From NCBI GenBank assembly GCA_949357655.1, contig CASHTG010000007.1, positions 682,001 through 746,000 of the forward strand: 64,000 bases of DNA, read 5' to 3'. Shown here one piece after another: positions 33,880 to 44,784 of this stretch. Position 1 is the stretch's first letter. Each line of letters starts with the position of its first letter. The notes beneath the pieces are model-generated. The model ran no database searches, was not told the DNA's origin, and worked only from the letters and a program-made list of their open reading frames with translations. The DNA is from Parascedosporium putredinis. Its lineage: Eukaryota > Ascomycota > Sordariomycetes > Microascales > Microascaceae. A program made the position numbers and the translations under genes.

Positions 33880-35647
33880 ATGTTTTCTCGACGGACGCCC
33901 CTCGCGATCGAGGACGGGGCAACTCCCAGCGGCGATGGGTCCTCGGCAAGGTATGCCGAACATTCTGCCGGCTGTCGGAAAGACGTCGCAGCAGCCAAAT
34001 CACGAGGCCGCGGCGACATGAACTGACCACCGGTGGTTTGCGCAGATATTCGACCAAGGGAACCTACGGATTGAAAAAATGCCACGATTCCGAGGATGCG
34101 ATGACCGAGTAAGCCCTTCCCCCATCTGTGTCTGGCCCATGGGTATTTTGATGCGCGCAATGGGCCCTGCCGCGCAGTGTGGGCAAGACAGCTAAAGGGG
34201 AATTTCTCGCTGTAGTATCGTCTTCGTCCATGGCCTCACTGGAAACCGCGAGACCACCTGGACCGACAAAGCGAGCGGTGTCTTTTGGCCTGCCCATCTT
34301 CTCAAGAACGATGTGCCTCGCACCCGCATCGTGACGTTTGGGTACGACGCCGACGTGGTCCACTTCTGGGCGGCGGCGTCGCAGAACCGAATTCGCAACC
34401 ACGCGACGAATCTCGTCAACGCTTTGGCCCAGTTGCGCGAAAGGACGGACACGGAGGACCGACCCCTCATATTCGTCACCCACAGCCTGGGAGGGCTCGT
34501 CTTTGAGGATGTAAGTGCTTTTTCGAGAATCAGTCTGGTCAAAGCAGAATGTCTTTCGCCCAAAGAGAAAAGAAAAACGAAAAGGGCTGGAGGTGTAATA
34601 CCCATGCGAGGGTCAAGGTGAAAAATAATCCATACATCAGAGCTGTACTGATGAAGGCTTGGAGCGCCCTAGGCAATGATAGCGTCCCGAAACAGCGCCG
34701 AACCTCACATCCGTCGAGTCTACGAGGCGACGTACGGCGTCTGCTTCCTTGCGACGCCGCACTGCGGATCCACACTTGCTAGCTGGGCGACGATCCTGGG
34801 CCAAATCGCCAACGTAGTGAAGAAGACGGACACGGGGATCTTGCAGGCGCTACAACCTGAATCTGAGGTGTTGGCTCTGATCCAGACAGACTTTCATAAC
34901 ATGGTGAGGGGACGGCAGGACCAGGGCAAGTTGCCGCTGCGGATCACTTGTTTTTCGAGGAGTTGCCGGTGAGAGGTGTTGGGGAGGTGAGTTCCTCCCA
35001 AGTCGCTGAGCTATGCACCCCCTTGCCTGTTGAAGGGTAAGCGGGAGAATGAGAGGAGGAATTTCGAAAAGACTGACCCCAAACTCGTTTTGGACTAGAT
35101 TGTTCCCAAACATTCGGCCATTCTCCCTGCCTACAACGCCATCGGAATCCACAACAATCACATGGATATGCCCAAATTCACCAGTGAGGAGGATCCGGGT
35201 TATCTCTCCGTTTCCACAGAGGTACTGCGGTGGGTACGCGAGATCCAAAAAGCACCGCCGCCGCGGCCAATGTCCAGCAGCCACCGTACGGAATCCCGGG
35301 CCAACCAAGCCCGGCTCCGGTTCCCGGGTCGGTGCACTACGGAGGGCCACCTCCGGGCTGGCCCGGTCAGTCGGCGCCCATCACGCCGGCCTTAACACCG
35401 TCTCCTGGCCAGATGCCCTATGGCTACGGCTACCAGGGATACCCCTCCTAGCGGGATGGGCTGGCATAACCAAGGCATGCCGGGCATGGTTCAGATGCCG
35501 ATGCCCACACCACCCGCGCAGTCACCCGGTGTAGGGCCGGGGCCGCCGCAGGGTTACGTTGGTAGCATAGTAACGGGAACGGTCAATAACTATGCAGGGT
35601 CCAAGATGGTGCAGGGGAATAATTTCCAGGGGCCAGTCAACTTTTAG
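33880..35647 (+). CDS. SesB-type alpha/beta-hydrolase (lipase-like effector) with C-terminal amyloid-type motif
   Basis: Five exons (33880-33950, 34046-34108, 34216-34510, 34673-34986, 35099-35647) give about 430 residues. The hydrolase starts YSTKGTYGLKK, then DIVFVHGLTGNRETTW (oxyanion-hole HGL), GYDADVVHF, the nucleophile elbow VTHSLGGLV, FLATPHCGS, FHN, FFEELPV, IVPKHSAILP and the catalytic His region IGIHNNHMDM. This is the DUF676/PGAP1-like serine esterase found in fungal SesB proteins and NLR effector domains. A Pro/Gly/Tyr/Gln-rich linker of about 130 residues follows, and the last 29 residues are the motif VGSIVTGTVNN...GNNFQGPVNF. No signal peptide is seen, so it is probably cytosolic. 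Run slips at 34951-34955, 35247-35251 and 35442-35445 are bridged. Intron phases all agree. Likely function: cell-death lipase triggered by the adjacent NLR. Confidence 0.85.
35558..35641 (+). other. amyloid-signalling-like motif, effector C-terminus
   Basis: The last residues before the stop codon read VGSIVTGTVNN, a spacer of eight, then GNNFQGPVN and a final Phe. Compared with the NLR copy, the two Gly/Asn blocks are nearly identical and only the spacer is longer, by two residues. Position at the extreme C-terminus after a disordered linker is as in HET-S, HELLP and SesB. Confidence 0.75.
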
Positions 35648-36416
35648 GAGCTTCACGGGAGAGGCGGCGAAAACGCAGGGCTCAATTACTACGAGCCAAT
35701 CTACGGTGGCGTTGTTGCGGGATAACCGCTAGCGGCGAGAGCTCCTTCTTTAGAGCTGGCGAAGTGATATCTATCGGGCGCGTAGTTGCGCCTTTCGGCA
35801 AAACAGAGTCTCAATGAACATGGGTTCCGCTACTGGATCAATGAAAGCACCTCCAACTTGATGAGGTTTAAAATCAAGGATCGCTAGTGAAAATCCGGGG
35901 TTTGATGCTACCATCATCTTGTGATCGAGCATGCGAGAGCCCATGTCGCAGTTTCTTGTAAGACGCCTATGTCTGTGTTTTGTGTTTGTTTGGGCATGGT
36001 CGAGGGAAACGATGGAGCCATCCGCCAAGCCACCAAAAGAGCACCAAAATCCACAGTCGACCTGAAATCTAAAACTTCAGCACTCCTCTTTTCATCACCA
36101 GCAACAACATTTGAGCATACCAATAAGTCCCTGAGCGTGCGCGAACCCCCAGCAGTGTATCCTAAGTTACCAAGCGTGCGAATCTTGCATATTCGAATTA
36201 TCTCGGTAGTCTTGCACCCTCTTTTATCCACTCTTGTCCCCTCCTCTTGATCGTCAGGCCGAGCGCGCAAACGCCCGACCTGTGCTGAAGTCTTTCAATG
36301 GATTTACGTCTCCAAAGAATACCCCAAATAGATCACCTACCTGCTATACAAGGCGCCCCACAAACTGAACGTCTCGTTTCTTGACGAAAGGCCCAGTCGC
36401 CCTTTGAGCGTTGAAT
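35648..36416. other. intergenic
   Basis: Between the hydrolase stop and the antiporter start, both on plus. It should hold the hydrolase 3' UTR and the antiporter promoter. A minor open frame on each strand (35914-36270) has no domain character. Confidence 0.45.
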
Positions 36417-38292
36417 ATGGAGAATGTGCCAGGCCTCGTTCTTGCACGAGTAGGGAGCACCGACGATGCTGCGGCCCATGGATTCCTCGCGTACCATGAG
36501 CCTACCGGTAGGACTTTCTCATCTCCTCAGGCCCGACAGGGGCGAGGGCGCCTCTTTCTTTCCACGAGTTTTTTGTTTTGACTAAATGCTAACGACCGCA
36601 CCAGTTATCCCTCTGCTCACGCTCATCTCCTTCCTATTCTTCTTGACTTTCTCAGACTGGCTTGCAGGCATCATCCTCAGAGCTGGCCTAATAGGACAAA
36701 TTATCGTGGGCCTCATCTACGGCGTTCCCATTGGTGATATCCTGCCCCTCGACTGGCAGGAGACCTTTATCGCCCTCGGTTACCTGGGGCTCATCCTCAT
36801 CGTGTTTGAAGGTAAATAGCGCCGCCCCTCTCGTGCCAGAAGCCCAACCTCACCAAGCGCCACTCCTCATGTAAGAGAGACGCCCGCTAACATCGCTCCC
36901 CCTTTAGGCGGTCTTACCGTGCGCCTAGACCTGCTCAGGAAAAACTTTCTCCTCAGCGTCTGCGCAGCCTGCGTCGGCATCCTGACGCCCATCGCCTTTT
37001 GCTACCTGCTCCTCTACCTCGGCTTCGGGTATGGCCCCATCGAGACCTTCATCATCGGCGCCGCCCTCTCGGCGACCTCCCTCGGCACCACCTTCGTCGT
37101 CATGAGCCCCGCCAACACCGGCCTCGACTTTGCCCAGACCACCGTCGGCATCGTGCTCCTCAGCGCCGCCCTGCTCGACGACATCTCCGCCCTCGTCATG
37201 GTCAGCGTCGTCTACAAGCTCGGCGCCCTCGCGGGGACGATGAAAACTCTTTCTCTTCATCCTCCCCTAGCGTCGGCTGGATCATCGGCCGGCCCATCGT
37301 CGCCAGCGCCGCCATGGCCGTCGCCACACCGCTCCTGTGCAAGTATCTCTGCAGCCCCTTGTTCAGGCGCTATGCGGAGCCGCGGCTTGCGCCGTACGGA
37401 CACGTGCCCAACATCATTCTCATGACGCTCGTCCTCTGCGCTTTCGTCGCCATTTCCGGTTTCGCTGGCGCCTCTGTCCTCTACGGTGCCTTTTGGCCGG
37501 CGCGTTCCTCGGCGGGCTTCCGAGCACGCACCCGAACGCGCCCTACGTTGTCGAGTCTGTGGAGAAGGCTGAGCAGGTTGAGGGAAAGGCGCCGACGTTT
37601 GCGCACTCGTTTGAAAAATATGTGGGCGGCGCGCAGACGTATGTCCTCCAGCCGCTCTTCTTCGCTAGCATCGGCTTCGCTATCCCCTTTACAGCTCTGT
37701 GGACCGGGAGGCGATCTGGAAGGGTATCGTAACCACTCTACTAATGGTGGTCGGAAAGGTAAGACTGACCTTCCCCTTTGAGCATAGTAGGAAAAAAAAC
37801 ACCTTTGTCGATGCATATCGTTGCTAATATGATAATCTCACTGCATGACAGATGCTCGTGGGAGTCGTCGTACCCATATCCGATGCCCTGAGTCGCAGGA
37901 AGAACACGGACAAAACTACAGATGGCGGTCTGCTCCAGCGCACCTGGAAACCCGCCACCTTCCTCGGCATGGCCATGGTCGCCCGTGGGGAGATTGGCCT
38001 GCTCATCATCCAAGTCGGGCTCAACGAGACCTCGTACCTCTCTCAGCCCGCCTTCATTACGGCCGCCTGGGCCATCATCTTGAACACCATCATCGGCCCC
38101 GTATGTGTAGGGTTGCTGATCAAGGTACACAAGATATCCATCTACGAGGATGAGAGATGGGGCGCTCAGGAGAAGGAGGTTGCTGGCGGTCCCGAGACGC
38201 CTACCACTCACGCGGGTAGAAAAGGAGGGTTTGGGCGTGTGTTTGGGAGTTGGGCAGACAGGAGTGTTTTAAGACCTGATAGGAGCCAGTAA
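36417..38292 (+). CDS. monovalent cation/proton antiporter (CPA2 family)
   Basis: The ATG at 36417 begins MENVPGLVLARV; exon 1 ends HEPT at 36507. Exon 2 (36605-36811) and exon 3 (36908-37758) encode about ten hydrophobic helices, including LIGQIIVGLIYGVPIGDILP, LIVFEGGL, ALSATSLGTTF and the ion-site region LLDDISALVMVSVV. Exon 4 (37852-38292) has MVARGEIGLLIIQVG and a hydrophilic tail. The Asp-Asp pair and GLxTD-like turns fit CPA2 Na+(K+)/H+ exchangers of fungi, in the plasma or an endomembrane. Intron phases agree. Three bases are missing in runs at 37233-37236 (G), 37491-37494 (T) and 37706-37708 (G), which split exon 3. Length is about 550 residues. Confidence 0.85.
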
Positions 38293-41200
38293 AGGGGGAG
38301 CAAGCGAAGGTGGGTGCTCGAGTGGTTGAGCCTTGCGAGCCGCCATTATCAGCGACCACTTCGCACGTCAACCTTTCTGAGCCTACCTTGAAGACATGCA
38401 TTCGTCACCCTCAATATTTCCGCATACTTGTACGGATTTGTCGTCCGTCCTTCCCTTTTTTTTTTTTTTTTCTCTGTGATTCGGCGCGTCACTGGTTCTT
38501 CTGATCGCCTGGGTAGACGAGGCGCCCCATCCAAGTGCACCCGAGACTAAGCTACCTCGGTAGTCTACCTTCATCTAGATTTGTGGTACGGATTTAGGAG
38601 AGAGCCGATTTTCTAACGGTGTATTTGATCAAGACGATGAGGTGGATCAACATAATTATGAGGTCTGTCTGCGTCAGCACACTAGAGGAGGCACCCCTCT
38701 AATAGTAAGGGGCTCCAATCGAGGTCAGCCTAAATAGTTGGCATGCCAGCGGCTGGCCGCACAAGGAAGCGAGGGACTATGCAAAGTGAAAGGGGAAGAA
38801 CATGTCTAAAGAGAAAAAAACTTCACTTTCAATTAATGCAAGTCGTCAAATTGAGATGCATCGCTGTCGATAGTTTCCCAAAAGTGACAACCTCCCACGT
38901 GCAGTGGCGAATGCACCCAGCCCCAAGGGTCTGCACTGGCCGAATTTGCATGTCGGAAGACCACAACTAACTCTGTCAGGCAAGTGCCCGCAATTCTGCC
39001 GCCTTCCCGGCTTCGCCGGCATAGGAGAGGCTGCGCGGAAGGTAAGCATCTATGATTCGGTGCCCTCCTCTCGTCATGGCCTTGGTACTTCTTCAAGTTT
39101 GGATTATCATTAACCTGGACTCAACAGAGGTATCACAGGCCCGTTCAGCTTCAATATTGGCGAAGACGCTCATGCTTCCAGCGAACTCTGGGTGGGGCCC
39201 CTTGGTTGTACCATCGTCGCTAGGCTTCAGGGTGACGACCCTATCCGAGACTCTATTTTAGAGGTTCTTGTGGCTGGCTACATGTACCCTGCTTGATCGG
39301 CCAGCGCCTAGAACCCTTTTGAACCTTGAGTCCGTCCCAGTTGATGCGGAGCGATCGTTGCTCGGATAGCTGGTCAGGATTTGCCATTGGTACTTTCTTC
39401 CGGGGTTGTCTAGGATGCTCCAAACCGCAACGAGTCAACGAGTCACCGAGTCACCATAATTTCTTCTCTTACGGAGATGTTCGATCCTCATCAACGATGC
39501 CACATCATGCATGGCTTTTTACCAGACGGGAAAAAATCGACCTTGGGTGACTTCCTCCCTGCGTAATCCGCGTCCCTCTCGAACAAGAAGTTTCCGTTGG
39601 TGGGGCTGCCGCGTGTTCACGTGACGGGTTGGCTTGATCCATGCAGAGGGAGGTGTGCCCCACCGGACAGCGAAGTGCAGGAAAGAACGATGGAAGAAAA
39701 GGCGAAGCATAGGATGTAGCGACCGCTTCTAGGTCATACCGAGGTCTCGAGGCAAAGCAGGCCGCGTGGAGGAAGGGCGATGATGTGCTTCATGCTCATC
39801 TGTGAGACCCTAATAAACCCTGATTTCTCTTTAAGAGTATATTCACATATCTAGGCTGAAGGCAGCTCATGCAGGGCTAGTGCAAAAAAATACCGAGCTG
39901 GGACGAGCAGTTATCCGGCGGACAACGGCGAAGAACAAAAGTGCGAGGGGAGCGATATTTATTTTCCGGGCCCCCTCGGAGGACGGCATGAGAGCAAAGG
40001 CCAATTTTTTGGCCACAGGATACGATATTCTAAGGGCGCGCTGCGAGTGATTGCGGGCCGAAATGCAACCCGGTGGGCCAGCAGAGGGAGGGGAGGAAGA
40101 AAAAACTAGAGGGCCACGATCTCCGTACACCTGCGCTCCTCGCATTTGTCAAGTGCGGAGGGCGAGGAGTCAACAAGATTGACGCGGGATACACCGAACC
40201 ATGATCCTCGACCATCCGCGTTTGGACGGGTCATGTTGTTGAGAAGGCCTTGAAGGCAGATCTTTCTCACGGCTATTCTTCAGGAAAGGAAAGGGAAAAA
40301 CGAACCCAAAGAAATAGCAAAAGCGATCCATGGGTCAGTTGCTTTGAGTTAACTCATATATTGATAGATGTCCGACTCTTCGCCCCTTGCTCCTTCTCGC
40401 CACTCGTCGTCTTACCATGAAAGACCAAATTGATTAATCCTTCCTTCCATAAAGTTGGTGAAGGACAGACAGTTGTGGCTACTGAATCTGTATCTGTATC
40501 CGCGTGGGCCATATTCCTTTCCGTGTGGTGTTCACATGAGCATCTGACCCAGTGGCAGTTCGGGTACATCTTGCTACATCAAATGATTTGTCCATCCACT
40601 ACTCATTCCCTCCTTGTCCTTGTCGGGATCAAGGGTTTTTTTCCCTCTCTCTTTGGGAAGATAAGGAACAAAAAGAAAGAAAAAAAAAACCACGAGAACA
40701 AGGGCGGACTCCGGACACCCGCTAGTCAACTTGACATTGGCTAACGCAGAGCATCTGCGCCTCGAGTAAATCTGCTCCGTGTCGGCCACACGACAGCGAT
40801 GCTTAAAGGACACCTAACCGCCGATTTGAGGAAGAGCCAGGACAGCGACTCGGCTTTGCCCGGGCGTTCCCGCCGGCTTGAATTTTGTTGCATTCGTCTT
40901 GGTATTAAGGGGGCGAAAACCCCATACTGCAGGAGTTGGACATTGCACATCAATTGATCAAATTTCTGCCGGTTAAATCGGGTCCGAGGTACGCGCACCC
41001 TCTGCACACTCTTGGGCGAGCCCGCGTCTGCTTGCAACGGAGAACTTGATCAATACATGCAGGCGGAAAGATCACCTTAGTCTCAATTGCATCTCGCCGC
41101 CTTCCCGACCAAGTTCGAGCTTGCGGACGATGGTTGGCAAGAGGGAGCAGAGAAGGGAGGAGCGAAGGGGACCAAGGATCGACAAAACGGAAAGCTCCGA

Positions 41201-42807
41201 AGCGTTCAGTTCAAGAGGCAGGAAAATCCTGGAGAATCGCTCAACAAGGAAGGCAACTCGGGTGCGAAAGACGTCTTCGCTCTTCCCCGAGCGATCGGGC
41301 GATGTGACGGGCTAGTCCAAACGGGTGTAGTACATCCTCTTCTGGATGGATGGATCATTCGGAGTTGTCGCAAGTACCCTTGAGGTATCAGTCTGGTGTC
41401 ATTCTTGGCAGGCTGCTGCCACGCCTAACTGCAAGCTTGCTAAACCTAGCAGCTAGCGCGAAGTTTTTTACTGGCTTCACTGGGAGAGGTTGGTGTTCGG
41501 GTCTCCTGATCGCGTAGCTAAACCGCCCTCAAACCACTGAGTAGCACCTTCTCCGAGGTCGCCGTCGCTCCACCGACAGCGAGATTGACTGGCTGCTTGG
41601 TCCAATGCTCTTTCCCTCCTCAGGCGCAACTCGTGCTGTTGATGTGCCCTCAAAAACTGATTGACCACTGATTGATTACTGGCTGATCACCTTAAGTCGC
41701 GCCCAACCTCCTCGGCCTAACTGAATTTGACGCGACTTGCCGTCGCTTTGGCACCCGTGGAGTCGCGAGGCCACCGCTCGCATAGCGCTCTATCTTTATC
41801 TTTTTTCCCTTAAAGATCGTAGCTTTTGCTTAGTTCTCTTGAAATTCCACAGAGAAACAGAGAGAAAGCTAAAAGAACCGAAAGAGAAATCTATCCCTTG
41901 GTTGCGATATATTTGCTTGCTTGTTAGCTGGTTTCGCAAGTTGACTGTCGCGAGCTCTCCCTCCGCGATTCTCCCCAAATCCGGGTTCCTTCGTATCCTC
42001 CGAATCCACCAATTTTCATCTCGGGCCTGGCATCCTTTCTTGCCCCGAACCACCCCCACGCATTTCATTCACCACCACCGTCACCACCGCCCCTCAAAAT
42101 CTAATCAACTGCCTCCCCCTCTCCCCTTCTCTACCGAGCATCGCCGAACACCAGTTCCTGTCACGGCAAAACCAAGATTCCGGTTCTTCGTTTGGCTGTT
42201 TTTCTTGCCTTGTCCGGCCCGCCAGCAATTCTCTATCCGCTCCGCTCCTTTGGCTTTTCGCACAGTCCCGCCCACTGGCAGCATTTTCAAACGCGATCCA
42301 CGCTTGCGCGTCAATTCCATCCGGCCGCCGTCAAGAGTCACCCTCGAGTCCACCCTTCTCGCCTACGCCTACGCCTGCGGCCACCTTGCCACGACCGCTC
42401 TGAATAATACTCTGGCTATCGGCCTGCGACTTTCTCCTTTCGGGCTGGCTTTCTTTTATTTGTGTTCACATAGACGCCTTCGACTAGCCGCGTCTGTGCC
42501 GTCGGAACCTCGCCTTGTTCCCTCGCGCCCACAGTTTGGTTCGACTCAATTACCACGACCACGACCCGTCCCTTTGACCCCCATGTGCTAGATTAAATCT
42601 CTGGCATCCACAACAGCCGCTGGTTGTTTCCCTCTTCTTGGCCTGCCTTATTTTCCTAGAACACCTCCTCTCGCCTCTCTGCTCCCCTCGGCCGACGACG
42701 TTACCCACCTCACATGCATAGGAGCCTTCTAATCCACCCTCCCCGACCGTGCAGCCCTCCAAGATAAACGGCAGGAGCTTCGCAGTCGGCCAGGAGCCAC
42801 TTTTGCC
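38293..42807. other. gene-free interval with long pyrimidine-rich leader
   Basis: About 4.5 kb. From 38293 to about 41700 only short frames are seen, none with domains; a poly-T tract is at 38457-38471. From about 41740 to 42807 the sequence is strongly C/T-rich and probably forms promoter and 5' leader of the Whi5-like gene. It contains a 284-codon open frame (41737-42591) of biased composition. Confidence 0.45.
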
Positions 42808-44243
42808 ATGCCCGTCACGGCACCCACAACCCAATCCTCACAGCGCTCGAGCCAAGACTCCCAGCTCTTCCACCTCTCTCAGATCGCCGCAATGCAGGAA
42901 AAGCTCGACGACAGGGACGCCGCATCGTCCAGGAAGCGAATGGCTGACGGCAAGATGAAGTCACACGACTTCACAATAACATCGCCCATTCGTATGGGAC
43001 ACTCGAGGAACACCAGCACCGTAAGCATGGCTTCCACAACAGGCAGCCGAATTGGAGAGGTATGGGTCTACTAGAAACGAGTGGCACGCGTTTTTATTGT
43101 GCTGCCTGGCGCGGAGAAGGCACTTTTGTGTTTCTTTTGCCCTTGTAAAGCCTTGGATTGCTGACAGTTGTGAATTCACACTAGCTGACATCCGAGCTCA
43201 AGACGCGCCTTTCCTACGCTATGGTCAAGGTCAACCACGGGTGGCAGGGGCATTCGATTGACGAGGTGGAGTCCCTTGCTTCGCACGCGGACTCTACGAG
43301 CTCCAGTTCATCCACTGCCCCCAAACGCCGTGGATCTTCAGCAAGCCCCGCCCTCTCGAGTGGTGCTCTACGCAGTACCAACAACGTTACCCCCTGCCAG
43401 CCAGTCTCAGTCTCCTTACGAGCCTTCGTGGCCCGACACATCTCGCCGGCCGTTCGACAGCCCAAGGTTAAACGACGCGTCGAAACCGCGCGGCGGTCTC
43501 GCCCCGCCAGCCCCGATTCAGCCAGGCCAGGCTATCGGACCGCAGTACGGCAGTTCAAAGCCAGCTTACACGCCTACGCTCCTCTCCCAATCTCATGTCG
43601 CGTCTCCCCGAACGCCCGGAATGGGCTCTCCCCATATTTCACATAGCCAGCCCACCCCGCGCGCCCGTGCCGTAGATCCTATCCTATACTCACCGCACCA
43701 GAATATACGCGATCAAGACGCGATAGAAGCGTTGATATCGATGAGCAGTCCTGGAAACTCAGCGCGGCTTAAGGCTGCGTTCTCCCCGGCAGCCTCGCCG
43801 AATCTCGGTGTCACTCGCACACCTGGCGGACGTCATGCTCTCCCTACCGGACAACCGCGCAAGAGCCTGCCCACGGGCCGCCCTACTACGAACAATCTCA
43901 AGCGCGTCGGGTTTGAGAAATCTGCTTCCATGGCGGCAATGGGCTCCCCGAACGACATGGACATGGATATGGACTCGCCCATTCACGGATCACCGCATAC
44001 AAGTGTTGTCCGGGGACGCCGAGGAGAAGAGTGAACGGCGGCGGGGCTGTCCCCACCCTCCGAGCATCACTTAGCCTGCCAACGGCATTAGGCGCCGGGC
44101 TCGCTGAAGAGCGGCGGAGATTGGGCGATGACGAGATCGAGAGGATGCTGGAGAGGGCGGCGCAAGATGATAGCGATGACGATGGGGAGATTCTGTTGCC
44201 AACAAGTTCTAGGCGGTCGCACACGGGGACTTTGAGTTCCTAA
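42808..44243 (+). CDS. Whi5/Nrm1-like G1/S transcription repressor
   Basis: The ATG at 42808 begins MPVTAPTTQSSQRSSQDSQL; exon 1 ends at 43059 (GTATGG donor) and exon 2 starts at 43185. Just after the splice the GTB-like motif LKTRLSYAMVKVNHGWQ appears, the short helix by which Whi5/Nrm1 proteins bind the SBF/MBF transcription factors, followed by SIDEVESLA. The rest is Ser/Pro-rich and disordered with many SP/TP sites, as expected for a CDK target (SPRTPGMGSP, SPIHGSP), then an acidic DDDGEILLPTSS near the end. About 430 residues. Run slips at 43390-43394 (C run) and near 44028 are bridged. I am fairly sure of the family, not of Whi5 versus Nrm1. Confidence 0.72.
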
Positions 44244-44784
44244 GGCGATTCTGTTACTGAAACTCGTCGTACGTGTGTGTGTGCGCGTTTTGTGTTTGCT
44301 TTTTCTTTCTGGGAGTTTTTGGTGGCATACTCACGTCTCATCTGGGATCACGGCCTTTTTTCTTATCTTTTTTTCTTTTTGGACATGGGGTCCACACCTC
44401 GGCACTCCCTTGTTTTTGTTATGGAGTGCCTAGGCCTTGTGGACCCTCGCCTCATGGCTACAATCGAACATGGTCGGCGGCGCGAGATTTAGTTGGTTCA
44501 AAGTTGGAAAGAGCATGTAGGCCTTACGAAGCCCAATTTTTAGCATATTTGCATCGGAGCTAATAGTGATCATTTTATCCCAACCGCGGGTCAGGGACTA
44601 CGTGTACATGTAGTTATCGTGCCTCCATCTCATCCTACCTGAAATCATGGGCACAAACTTTATGATGGAGGGAGGAGGCGGCTCGCCGCGAGGATGGAGG
44701 CTGGGGCCAAGTTCTTTCATTAAATTCTTCAAATCTACATCAATGTACTGGCCTATTCTGCTTGTGGGAAGAAACACGAGCATT
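44244..44784. other. intergenic, convergent 3' ends
   Basis: T-rich 3' region after the Whi5-like gene and before the stop of the HET gene. No gene seen. Confidence 0.5.

Noticed and set aside
41737..42591. 284-codon open frame as a gene
   Set aside because: Composition is that of C/T-rich leader DNA, with no domain and no conserved pattern. Kept only as a possible uORF.
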